Source of the DNA: Gracilariopsis chorda
Lineage: Eukaryota > Rhodophyta > Florideophyceae > Gracilariales > Gracilariaceae
Assembly (NCBI GenBank): GCA_003194525.1
Contig: NBIV01000310.1
Span: forward strand, 29,285-93,284
Reading direction: 5' to 3'
Length of the DNA: 64,000 nt
Part shown: in pieces, positions 9,917 through 20,480 of the stretch
Numbering within the stretch: position 1 is the first letter of the stretch
Layout of the letters: the number at the start of each line of letters is the position of its first letter
Made by a program: the position numbers and the translations under genes
Notes under the pieces: model-generated
Told to the model about the DNA's origin: nothing
Database searches by the model: none
The model's input: only the letters and a program-made list of their open reading frames with translations

Positions 9917-10168
9917 AATTTGAAAGGGTGGTCTCGGGGTCGAGGGTGCAACCTTTTTAAGGGTGGTGTCGGGGTGGAAGGTTCACCCTTTTTAGGGGTG
10001 GTATCGGTGGGGAAGGTGCACTGTTTTCAAGGGTGGTATTAGGGTGGAGGGTGCAACCTTCTTATGGGTGGATGGTGCACTGCTGTTGAAGGTGGCGTTA
10101 GCGTGGATGGTGCACTCTGTTCAAGGGTAGCGTTAGGGTGGATGATGCAACCTTTTTAAGGGTGGTAG
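9917..10168. repeat. 35-bp minisatellite, about seven degenerate copies
   Basis: Units of about 35 bp follow AAGGGTGGTRTYRGGGTGGA then rGGTGCAMCYTTTTT. One unit near 10062-10088 is shortened. Because 35 is not a multiple of three, the repeat is unlikely to be coding. It lies between the Harbinger block and the gag start of element A. Confidence 0.75.
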
Positions 10169-10600
10169 CAGGCTGCCATCTCACACTCGGTGACGACTGC
10201 CGCGGGGTGGGATTAAAAGTCCGATGACTATGGCTGAGCCGTCGGAGTGAAGACTCAGTGATTGTAGCGGAGTACGGAGGCCAGACGTTGTGAGCGGAGT
10301 GAAGCGTGCAGACGTACATAGATCGCAATGGGACGATGTAAAAGGTGTGATTGTGTCGGGGTGGGAAATGCAAACGTTCTGAATGTGTCAGGGCGGTGCC
10401 TGCAGATGTAGTGACATGTGGGTTTCAGACATGGCAGCGAGAGTTAAATTCGCATGCCTGCGAGTTTTCGAAGCTTTGTGGGTTTGGCAAACCTCGTTGT
10501 CAGAATGAGCTCGTGTAAACTGTTGCAAGAAATATCACAGCGAGAATGGCGCAATCCACGCACTTTACGGACAACACTATTGTTAGAGAGCTTGGTCGTC
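10169..10600. other. Unassigned stretch inside element A
   Basis: Short open frames exist on the minus strand but none shows a domain I recognise. It should be leader or gag sequence of the Copia element if that element was once continuous. Confidence 0.3.
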
Positions 10601-10735
10601 AGTTGGGGGAGGTCGATTGGATTGTAAGTGCGGGAGGGCTTCTATGATTGCCGCGTACGTCTTTAGTGCGAGGTACCAAAGAACGTAATTGGAGGGGTCC
10701 AGTTTTGGTATTTTGGGAGGTTGGTCTGTGTCCAT
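10600..10735 (-). pseudogene. gag: Copia gag N-terminus of element A
   Basis: From the ATG at 10735 the minus strand reads MDTDQPPKIPKLDPSNYVLW and then YLALKTYAAIIEAL. This fits the first gag block of Copia elements (KLxxxNYxxW). The frame stops within about 50 codons. It sits 226 bases downstream of the 5' LTR, the usual place for gag to begin. The block at 7215 has a similar N-terminal motif, so two gag starts exist in what should be one element; one may belong to a second nested copy. Confidence 0.6.
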
Positions 10736-10944
10736 GGGTGCGATGGTGAATGTGGCGGTAGGTTGTTTGCGCTCAATGGTGTATACAGGGTGGTTAGTAT
10801 CTTGCTGGGTGAGGACCGCGTTGATATAAAGATGTTGTAAGTATTGGTCTTGGCGGAGTTACCGGCCTAGTCGCCAGGCGTGTCGCAGGTTGAGTGAAGC
10901 CGTGTTGGCGTTCTGGAGGTGAGCTATTCGAGTTTTGTGCTAGG

Positions 10945-10961
10945 TGCGTTTGCCCGTAACC
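10945..10961 (-). promoter_or_regulatory. Primer-binding site of element A (probable)
   Basis: Immediately after the 5' LTR the minus strand reads GGTTACGGGCAAACG. Its first ten bases match, with one change, the GGTTATGGGC primer site seen in families B, C and D, which pairs with the anticodon arm of initiator tRNA-Met. Confidence 0.5.
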
Positions 10962-11056
10962 TGTGAGTGAGTAGCACTGACTGTTTTCGTTTCTTTGTCG
11001 TCGTCGTGAGATCGCTTATATTCTGTGTTACAACTTTAATGCTATGCTGTTTCACA
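10962..11056 (-). repeat. 5' LTR of element A (95 bp)
   Basis: Starts TGTGAGTGAGTAGCAC and ends GCTATGCTGTTTCACA on the plus strand. It is flanked on the right by AATTC (11057-11061), which repeats the bases just left of 4399. Confidence 0.82.
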
Positions 11057-11165
11057 AATTCCTTACGAAAATGATGAGTGAGCGTTTTATGAGATAGCTC
11101 CAGCTCACGCACAGTTGAAGACGTGGTCCCGTTGTTGGGTGAAGCTCACTGAGAACTGTTGGTGG
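11057..11165 (-). repeat. Repeat X, copy 1 (interrupted by element A)
   Basis: The reverse complement matches about 17475-17577 on the plus strand through ACAACGGGACCACGTCTTCA, GAGCTGG, AAAACGC and CATCATTTT. It continues across element A at 4398-4372. I do not recognise its class. Confidence 0.65.
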
Positions 11166-11944
11166 CCGGTTACATGCAAAACTTGCCAGATTACCAGGCC
11201 ATAAAAGTTTTGGCGGGCAGCAAGAACATTCAAGAACACCAATCCAGACCAAAGCAAAAAAACTGGCGCCAAAACCAATAGCGAAACGTAACGTTCCAAG
11301 CACGTATCGAGCCCCAAAAACCTCATGAACTGTGCAATAGACCCCTGCATGCACAATATTAAGTTCGGTATACGATTCTTTAGCTTGAATCATGGCTTCC
11401 AAGTCTACCGTTTTTCTCCACCGCTTCGGCGCCATCATCCATGTTCCAACATCATGGCAGTCCACCGCATCGATAAAAATGCAACAAGAACCTATACAAC
11501 AAATGCGTAACATAAAGTCTAAAAAAAGTGTAAAAAGTCGTGCAGGTTCCCTAAACTACACTAAAGAAGATGTGCTATGGCTTATGCTCCGCGCATAAAG
11601 TTGGATAAAATAGTCTCTGGCATTTGTGCTGTGTGTTCTTTTGCGATCAGCAGTACTTCCATCTAGGCTTGTTAATGGCGAGTGCAAACACAAAAAGATG
11701 TAGTATACGCCACAATCAAAGCCAACACAGTGGCTTTCCTCAACCAGAAGTGCATATCGCAGTCTTAAGCTCTCAGATAGAATTTAGTGGATGGCATGGT
11801 GGGTCAAATTGGACCCTGGAGGTCCGATTCTGAATGAGACATTTGGCAGGAATGCCGCCAAAATTTAAGCAGTTTGGCGTTTTTTGATTGGCTCAAATTT
11901 GGTCGTCGGGTTATCTGTAACTTCTACATGCACGCGCTGTAGGT
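11166..11944. other. Unassigned region
   Basis: A minus-strand frame of about 150 codons (11513-11057) runs through part of it, with MAPKRWRKTVDLEAM and a hydrophobic stretch. I recognise no domain. The frame ends inside repeat X, so it may belong to that repeat. Confidence 0.3.
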
Positions 11945-12948
11945 ACCATCACAATACGGTGACACCAGGGGTGCCAAAATTAGCCATCAAGTAGGCTAGA
12001 AAAGGTGTCTTCATAGGTGAAAGGCTTCTTAAGAAGAAAAATATAATCAGAAAGCACACACAAATAGAAATCAAAGAATGAAAAGGACTCAACCTAAAAG
12101 AGAGAACAAAAGTCTCAATTCCAGAAACGTTGTTCAAAGGTTCTTGAAATGGTGCGTGACCAACTGCTTACGGCAACGGCCAATAGAAATCAGACTCCCG
12201 GCTTCCGCCCAGACACTCCGGACGTAAAACGAATTCTGGAGCCTACCTACTTCTGCACTAACTAAAAGTAGTCGCGTACAATCCTTATAGGGCTTCCAAA
12301 GGAGAGCCAATAACAGCGCGACATGCTTTCACTCTGTACCCTGTCTTGCCTTTTACAGAAAAGATTGCATGGGACGTTCCATGCGGACTGCTTTTGGTCC
12401 AGCATTTCTCTCCGGAAATCCCCAGGTTTTTTGACAGACACTGTTATTCAAACAAAGCTCTAGTAGAGCTCACAGACGACATTACCACCCTTACCACACA
12501 TTATTCGTCTCTCTTTCAAGCTTAAAACGCTTCAACCGGTCTTAGCGACGGCAATTTCCCATCCCAAGTATGAACCTAGCAACAAACGCCTCACTAGATG
12601 CAAATTATGGTTTATTGGTTGATAGAAAGAATGGTGAAAGTTAGTGGGTGATGTTTGTGTACGGGTGTGATGTTGAGTTGAGTTAAGACAGAACCTTAGG
12701 CGGCGAAGTGCACTTTGATAGCCTCGAAAGGTACTCAAACAACACAGCAATGCATCAATACTTTTTCGTTGCTCATATGTGCGTCTAGGTTACTCTATTG
12801 GCTTCTAGCTGCTCTTGAGCTGCAGAATAACTAATAAAAATCCATCTCCTGGCACTAGCATTATTAAATTTAAGTAGCAGTGCTGGGCCAGGAAATATAA
12901 GAACGCTCTTGGAGCTGCTGGAACACTCTACATGTCTCGCGACGAACA
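11945..12948 (-). mobile_element. Truncated second Gypsy copy: LTR plus leader
   Basis: The LTR (12599-12948) and leader (12598 to about 11945) match 3315-4371 along their length, including TCAGACTCCCGGCTTC, the AFTLY-coding segment and the CGTCTAGGTTACTC segment. Similarity runs to the position equivalent to the gag ATG (minus-strand GTGATGG) and then stops, so gag and pol are missing. The copies are clearly diverged, perhaps a quarter of sites by eye. Confidence 0.75.
12599..12948 (-). repeat. Divergent Gypsy LTR (350 bp)
   Basis: TG at 12599 and CA at 12947-12948 correspond to the ends of 3984-4371. It lacks about 30 bp near its right end relative to the first copy. Confidence 0.68.
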
Positions 12949-13119
12949 GTGACCTCACGCAGATCATCACTTCCCGGGACATAACCTCTCACACTCTTGG
13001 AACCCCTTACCCTGTATTCTCTAGAGACCCTGATCATGGTTTCATTCTCAAAACAATGAGCGTTCCGCCCAGCGTGCATGCCCTGCGCTTTATAAACAAC
13101 GGCCAAAAGCAAATTGAAA

Positions 13120-13311
13120 GGTCTGCCCCACCCCACCGCATCTTTGCATCAACACAACGCACAAGCATTTTCAAGAGTATTTAAAGGCACAAAACAGCTT
13201 CGAGTTAGTGCCAACGTCGGTCACCACCCCAACGCATCTTTGCATCGACAGAAGGCACAAGCATTATCAACATTATTTAGAAGCACAAAAGAGCTTCGAG
13301 TTAACACCAAC
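13120..13311. repeat. Tandem duplication of a 96-bp unit
   Basis: The two units both run CACCCCAMCGCATCTTTGCATC ... GCTTCGAGTTA ... CCAACGTC. Because 96 is a multiple of three, one plus-strand frame (from about 13114) stays open across both and encodes a 32-residue repeat (ASLHQHNAQAFSRVFKGTK and ASLHRQKAQALSTLFRSTK). Differences between copies are spread over the unit. Confidence 0.75.
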
Positions 13312-13418
13312 GTCATCTCCATTTCCACCCGCTGAGCATACGTGTTTTGTTTTTCGAAAAACAGCAGATCTTACTAATGTTGTTCCTAATCAGCATAAAC
13401 ACTGGAATGATTTAGAGC

Positions 13419-16400
13419 ATGAATGCAATGATGAAACCAAAATCGTGGCCAGCGTCGCTATTCGCACAAACCTCTGAACGAAACTGCCGAACCTCGCAAC
13501 AATCTTCCGAACCAAGCAGAAGACTTAACTCGGCATATGGGCATGTTGCCATACGTGAAAAAATTCTTCTCCCACCGTTTAGGGTTTCTTCAAATTACTC
13601 AGGGGATGTGGAGTGTAACAGCGACTCAGACTACTCAATTGAAGCTTGCTCAGATCCCAGTCTCGAAAATGATATCGCTGCCACTGACCCTGATGAAATC
13701 ATTTTAGACGCAGAAGCTCGGAATATTATAGAAAATCTTCACAGATCTGAACAAGTGGGAACCTTAATCGCTGCATAAAAAGCCACACAGGGCGCAGTCG
13801 AATATGTATGGTATTCTTTATTTGCTGTCGGTATCGACACAATCTTAGAAACTGCCCTGACTTTACCGATCAATAGGTGATTGGCAATGATCTCACTAGA
13901 CCTCCTCATCATAATGCACGAACTGAAGGTTTAGAAGGCAGGCAGTACGTGTCATCATTTCGTTCGGTACAATCAAAGTCGATAATACTAACAGAAACCT
14001 GGCTACAATATTTGTCACTGAAGCAAATGGAACCCTAAATTCTGTGTTCTGTGACGCTCCTGGGGCTAGGAGAGCCACCCACATATCTGGAAGTAATCTA
14101 TCGCGTTCTGACAGTCCAAGACAAGAAGCTTACGACTATATAAGAATTTAAAGATTTACTTATCATCCACGTATTCGCTGCGAGTTACTCTACAAGTGTG
14201 GTATTTATGACAGCGAAGAATACCGAAACGTTTTTCTTTCAGATTGGTATCACCGGGAAGAGGTACTCAGATGTTTGGTCTGCAATGTCTTTCACTGTAG
14301 AAAGAAGACAGCGCATAGACATAAGAAGACAAGGATGGTCGAATTTTCCACAGAGAGCGAACTATCTAATCACAGAAGTGAAAAATGATTTGGTGTCCAT
14401 TAGCAGTATGTTTTGTGATATACCTGGTCAAAAATTATCAGTTTGGATGATGATCATCAGAGCTTGCGGTCACGGGACGTTGCCCTTCTGACAGTAATGT
14501 CTCACACTACTAATCCGAAGAGGGGCCTTGGTCCGGTCAGTAACGCTCTTTGTTCAGGTTTGAATCCAGTTTTCCTTGCCAGCCACTACTGGAGCCACGG
14601 TGAAAAGATTACGGAGGTTTGGGAGCAACGGGTTAGGGCAATGTCAGGTGTGCCAACTGCAAGTAACTCGCGGCCGATGACGGACGACATATTCTTCTCT
14701 GATCGTAGCTATAATAGTGAAAAGTGTGTAGATTTTATTAATGACCGCATCGAAGGTACTGTTACTGGTACTTACAACCGCAGATACGACTTTCCTTTCG
14801 TATAAGGCAACACGCGCATACAAAAACGGCGTAAAGGTAGGGTTATCACTGACAACGTATTCAGGTCTATATACAGTATTTACTGAAGCCGAAGACCGCT
14901 GCTTGGCGAAAAGTGGAAGCATGCGTTTGCTGTGAGAACTTTACCGGAAGAATAGTGACTATGTATCACAATAATCTGAGAATGTTTTGCTCGAGCAAAT
15001 TTACTTTGATTCCATAGACCGGTTATTCTTTCAAGATGGACGCATCTTAGATATCAAAGTTTCACGCTATCTACGACAGATATGTTACCATGGTGCGTCG
15101 AAGCAGTGATACATCGGCTTAAGTGGTGTCCATGGCGTGCCTGAAAATATTTCAAGCACTATCAAAGATTCAGGAGGTAACACTGTTGCAATCAGAAAAT
15201 CGTTCATGCTTTCTGGCACATGCATTTATATTTACACCTAATACTACACAGAGATTTTTCAACGTATTAGGAAAGGAGTTGGAGAATACCATCGAGGGCT
15301 TCGCAATTCTATTATGGGGCAAGTAAATTGGAAGGGTTCCATAAAGTTTCCGGAAAGCTTTGACAAAACGAAACATCGCCTAACGGCACTTATGGCAAAA
15401 CCAGCATATTAGCTAGGGATTAACATGTCTAAAACGAGCTATATACATGGAGAACAAAGCGAATCAGACAGTGTACTGAATGCAACAGCGGAGACGTCTA
15501 ATTCAATGACAAAGGCTCGACTGTTGCAGGTTATGAGACGTGTGGGCCATTCTATGTGAAGCAGTTTGGTATAATATCTGATTGCTAGTAAGCTACTAGA
15601 GTTGTGTGAGACGGTTATCAAGGGTTCCACAGCATTAGAAGTAGTGGGAGACTAAGAACTAAATAAAAAGCAGAGAGCGGCTGTGAAGACAGAAACTGTG
15701 TTGGATAATCCATACAGGACGTCTTTCGATACGTGGGTCGTGAAGATGTTGCTTAGCACAGCAGATATGAATGAAGGTAATGTCAAAGAAAGGCAGGTGT
15801 TTAAGAAGCTCTCGAAATTTTTCCAACGTAACCCTGTGACATCAGAAAAATTCTTTGCGTCTAGAAGACTGGAAGATATGGATTAGCGACTCGTTGTAGA
15901 GCACACACAAAGAACTGAATTAGATTCTTATAATTCAGAATTGATCGTTTCCGATAGCCTCGATGGACTAGCATGTGTAGAAAAAGGAAATGGAGACCAT
16001 ATATTATGTGCCGTTTAAATCAAATCATTAAGCGCACTCCGAACTATAAAGAATACACGGGAGGTCAAGCACGGATACACAGCACTCATATATGTTAGCT
16101 ATATTTGCAAAAACGAAGATTCCTACCAGTTGTGTCAGGAACTAGTTTCGTCAGCTGAGTATCGTGAACAATATCTTAACCACTGTTTTTGCCTCGTTGT
16201 GAAAGAGGTGCTTTTTGTGCAGTCAAAAGGAAGTAACTGTGGTGTAAGAGAAATAGTACATGGAGTTTTTCTTAACTTCGACGTATAAATGTGGTCTTGG
16301 TACAGTTACTTCTTGTCTGGAATACGCTTTGGGCGGTCTCGTGGGTTGGGAGAGATGCAATGTATATTCAGAAAGAAAACGAGGATATGGGTCGAGACTC

Positions 16401-17143
16401 AAATGCATCTGTCATACATTCATTTGCATCTTACTACAGTTTATATGAAGCATACAGTGGGCTCTTCAAAAGAATTGGAACCACATCTCCTGCCCGGCTG
16501 ATACTCCTAACTGCTTTCGTTTACTGGAACTATCTTAACGGGGGTGTTGACAACTTTAGTAGGGCAGTGACGACACTATGTTATACAAACAATTCTTAAA
16601 ACACTACAGTTAGCCTACCCGAAAGGATGCTATGCGCACACGTTAGCAATGCAGCCGTCGTGTTCACGCACAGGGCTCGCAAACGTTTTGGAAAACTGCC
16701 TGTGACAGTGAGTGATTCCAAAGGACAGAAACGGTATCGAAAGCTGGCTGTACCATGGTGTGTCAAGCTGGTGCACATTTTTCAAGTTTTCACGTCATCT
16801 GGCAAGGGAGTATGTGAAAGCTATCAAGAGTAACGTAGGAAACGCAAGGCGGATTAGTGCTTTTTCTCAATTTTTGGAAGAAGTCCTAGTAATTGAAACA
16901 CTTCACAAGCGACAAGCCGTTAAAATGTATAACCGAGGTGAAGACCGAAACTGGAGGCCACCACCTGGCAATTTGCTCAGAAAATGTAAAGGAAAGGAAA
17001 CCTACTGCGCATTATGGTCGTACACACACACATTAACTGTCTCTGGAAAACAATATCGGAAAAGATGTATCTCCTCAGAGACAGTGGCGTCGCTGATGCC
17101 ATCCAGCGCTGTGCACTACATGCTGGGATACACAGCATTGTGA
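13419..17143 (+). pseudogene. PiggyBac/IS4-like DDD transposase, heavily decayed
   Basis: I read it as one ancient transposase gene in several frames. An acidic N-terminal piece (13419-13778: ECNSDSDYSIEACSD) fits PiggyBac N-termini. The catalytic core follows: first Asp block ISLDDDHQSLRSRDVALL (14430-14480), then GLGPVSNALC and a second Asp block FFSDRSYNS (about 14690-14720). A third Asp block, WNYLNGGVDNFSRA (about 16525-16565), resembles the MGGVD motif of PiggyBac. A basic segment THRARKRFGKLPVTVSDSKG follows. Many stops and at least three frame changes separate the pieces, and no terminal repeats were found. Family assignment is inferred from the spacing and flavour of the three Asp blocks; a related uncharacterised IS4-type family is possible. 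Confidence 0.5.
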
Positions 17144-17474
17144 CCCTACATTAGTGCCAGGAAAACTCTTACAAGAATAATTTGAAGCACTGCAAAAGAA
17201 GGGGGAGGAACATATTTCAATAGTAGACCATACCTATTGAATGCATTGTAACTGTGTCAATACCTCTGTACATGTCATTAAGGTTTCGGAGGACTTCGTT
17301 TTTGTCGGGTACAAATTTTGTATGCAAAAATGCGTAGATGTCCATCCAAATGACTGGGCAGAAAACTCGTTGTATTGAACAAGGAACCACGGTCCGGATC
17401 TCAAGAGAATAAAGGGTGCGGTGGTCTCAGAGTGAAGGGTTTTGTCCCGGATTGTGATTATGTGGGAGAGGTTA

Positions 17475-17605
17475 CCGACAGGTGTCGGTGCGCTTCAGGT
17501 GACAACGGGACCACGTCTTCAACGCTGCGTGAGCTGGGCCTCTCTCAGAAAAACGCCCACCCATCATTTTTGTAAGGAAAATTCCTCACGAATGCAGCAT
17601 CGGGG
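17475..17605 (+). repeat. Repeat X, copy 2 (uninterrupted)
   Basis: It carries in one piece the sequence split between 11057-11165 and 4372-4398. It therefore serves as the empty-site reference for the element A insertion: GGAAAATTCCTCAC here against AATTC on both sides of A. Confidence 0.65.
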
Positions 17606-19114
17606 TAAGAAGGGGCTTAGTCCTTACAATTCCTTTCTGAAGTTGTGACGTATGGATTTTGACAGCAGGAAAGAATGGTAGTGCCGAAAATTGAGGCCAA
17701 AAGCCGTAGGAGCTGTGATTTCATGTAGAAGCTGTGCCCTCACAACTCTACTAACAAAACGTTTCGGTAGTCCAAAACGTTTGATTATCATTGGTACAAA
17801 AAGTTGGCACACAGAAAGCGAATTAAAGTAAAGCACGCCCTCGAGTGCTGGCGGTATTTGCCTGAAAACAACAAATAGTGCATTTCACTTGTTTTAAGGG
17901 ATGCGAAGGTCGTTATGGTACAAATATTCAAATAGGTTAGACAAGAAAGGTGGCATTTTGCAAAGATCAGTAGCCCGTTAACGTTCTTCTGAGACGTCCA
18001 AAACGTTTGATTTCGATTGGCAAAACGCTTTTGAAGTCCCAAAACTGCTTATCTGGTAGGGCTATGGTCATTTTCGCATGCCATATGGGCGCACCAAAAC
18101 GAGTCCACTATTGCTTTTAGTAAAGTTCTAAGGGTTTCCCAATCGCTGCTTTACAAATAATTAGGTCCGTTACACAAGATCAAGTGGCTTTCGGCAGCAG
18201 GGCGTGCTTTGTGCCGTGGCTAAAAAGTGGCTTTTTACGAACATTAACTGTATGCGATAAGTAACTGAAGGCAAGGACACAGAACACTAAACTGAAAATA
18301 GTTCCAAGCAAGAAAACTTACCCATCATTTGTCGGAATATAGCAAACTTCAATGGCTTACCGCAAAACTGTATTTGCAAGAGGCTTTATCATCGGATGAA
18401 TGTGGGGAACAGCAGTGATTAGTACAAGGGGATGACCGGTCGGCCATAGATCAGTGGTCAGTAGAGGGGATTCCCAGAAATCCGGAACGGCAGATGGGCT
18501 CGGTGATATGAACGGTTGAAGTCAAGAGACGTTGGTCGAGGGCTGCAGAACCTGACGGGCAACTGCGTCAGGCGTGGTCAGGGAACACTCCTAGATTTTT
18601 AGTGGTCGTGCACTATTGGTTTACAGTGCGGGTTAGTAGAACTGGACAGTGGGCAGTCTGTATCGCCAAATAGAACAAGATATTAGTCTGTTTGGTGAGA
18701 AGACGTCTGCCTTTACTCAACAATGAGGTTGGCGCATTTAATATACTAAATATACATGTCGGACCGAAAGATGTCTCCCAGGGGCTGCGCATCCCCAGGA
18801 GATATAGGCCAATCACCGTCCCGGAGGGTGTCCCCTATTTCTTAAAACTAATAAAAAAAGAACACGTCCGTGCAGGAGTATCGTTACCCATTACAGATTT
18901 ACCTGAAGCGCCCACCGTTAAGCCATGTGCACAGCGTCTCTGCATTCTCAGTCGCTCTGCCCACTTTGTCCATACCAGTCACCTGTCCACATGTGCTCTG
19001 ATCCCGGCCTAAGTCATTCATCCTCCACTGGCATCTCTCATTACCGAATTCTATCTCCATACGGTCACCTTGCCAGATTATATCATAGCTGCATGTGGTG
19101 GAACTGCTTTGCAT
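17606..19114. other. No recognisable gene
   Basis: Only short open frames. The word GTCCAAAACGTTTGATT occurs at about 17769 and 17995, each followed by an ATTGG word, suggesting an imperfect repeat pair about 225 bp apart. Confidence 0.35.
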
Positions 19115-20480
19115 TCATGAAGCAAGTGTAACTCTTCTGTTTTTGGACTTTTTGGCAGTGCCACATAGAGCTGTCTCCAACAGCAAAAATTTGGGTTTCA
19201 CGCCTATGGTCATCCGCAACAACGTCTTACCCTGCACCTTATGTACTGTTGCTGCAAATGCCAGTCGGATCGGAAACTTCCTTCGCAGCATAGATACGTC
19301 CGCGAGCGTGACTAAAAATCCTATGCCGTGCACCAAGTGAGCTTCCATCAGGCCTCCGTCATTGTCGAACCTGCCTACCCCTACCGTCAATCTACCAGTT
19401 TGCATTATTACAAAAATCATTCTGCTCACCAAGTAAGGGTGCAACACGTGCCTTGTTACCATGAATAGAACTCCAATCTTGAGCTAAAGGCCGTGATGAG
19501 GCATCCTGGTTGGTGCATAGTTGTACGAAAGCTCTTTTCACAGTACCGTCAGTGATATTAGATGATGAGTCGTGTCCACAAACCGTACGACCTTAGCGCA
19601 GGAGTTGAGAGTCACCTTTCGTTTAGGAACCATTTCCAGTGACTGGTCGTTTTGGCCGCTTACCAACATTTTTTCGGAGGTGATGAGCATGTTGGATAGA
19701 TGCATATTGACTTTTCTCTCGTTTTCGCCCACTCCATATGTGCTTGTACGCGTCTCTTAGTACCTCTGTAGATCTAAATGGCATCGAATTATCTGCATGG
19801 CATGTGTTGCGTGCATTAATATGTAACAGAGCACCAAAGGCCTCATCTTTCGTTTGAATTACTTGCTCTGTCAAGTGCAAAACTTCGAAATGAATCTGGA
19901 TCTAGAAATGGTTCTTTTGTGGCAGCTTGTTAAACAATTTTATGAGAATCAAGCTTCTGTTTCCATCATCTCCTGTTAAAAAAGCTAGGTGCGGCAGCGT
20001 GGGCAGTACGTGAGAGTAGTCATAAGAGATTACGTCGGTGTCTGCCAAACCACGGTTGGTGAATCCCGGATATGTTGCAGCACACCTCAAGTCCTTCAGT
20101 ATCACGTCCATGATTTCAAACAGCCCCTTCTCCATCATCGAAGCTTCGTCTACAAGGAAGATATCCAGCTCACGAATCAAGAGTGCGCGCTGCGAGCTGG
20201 GTCCTTGCTTCGAAAATGTCGTTGGTACACATGTTCTCCTGCTGTTCTTCTCGAGAACTCCTAGGCCTACATGCACAGCGTCCTTCAATTGTCATACAAA
20301 CGCTGCAGTTTCAGTAGTCGCAAACATTACCACCAGAATCTCTTGCACTTCAGCCATGTGTCTCAGCTGCAATAGCATTGAGGCTCTCCCAGTTCCAGCG
20401 GAACATTGAAGAAATAATGCCATATCCTTTGTTGCGAGTTGCTCTTCACTACATAACTGTCACAGTGACTGCAAAATGAT
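19115..20480 (-). pseudogene. Pif1-type helicase fragments (Helitron-like)
   Basis: On the minus strand the order is Walker A, Walker B, linker, C-terminal motifs, as in Pif1 helicases of Helitrons. Near 20400 the P-loop reads CSAGTGRAS where GGTGKT/S is normal, so the essential Lys is Arg. A stop (TGA, 20292-20294) follows. The next frame (20288-19902) has Walker B DIFLVDEASMM. Further down, LTEQVIQTKDEAFGALL (about 19875) and the motif VI region RLAFAATVHKVQGKTL (about 19250) are clear. Frames change at least three times, so it is dead. No Rep/HUH domain or Helitron ends were found nearby. Confidence 0.72.

Larger units (their letters stand above)
4399..11056 (-). mobile_element. Copia-type LTR retrotransposon A with very short LTRs
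   Basis: Bounded by 96-bp and 95-bp LTRs (4399-4494, 10962-11056) with TG...CA ends and a 5-bp AATTC duplication on each side (4394-4398, 11057-11061). Internal content on the minus strand is a gag start near 10735, more gag at 7215-6300, an integrase C-terminal remnant, RT and RNase H. The protease and integrase core are missing, apparently deleted at about 6290. A PIF/Harbinger element and a minisatellite occupy the middle. Every coding block is broken, so the copy is dead. The two LTRs differ at roughly one site in eight by eye, so the insertion is old. Confidence 0.82.

Noticed and set aside
9917-10168. CRISPR-like array
   Set aside because: The 35-bp units are directly adjacent with no spacers and the context is eukaryotic.
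11057-11513. Host gene of 153 codons
   Set aside because: The frame ends inside repeat X and shows no domain.
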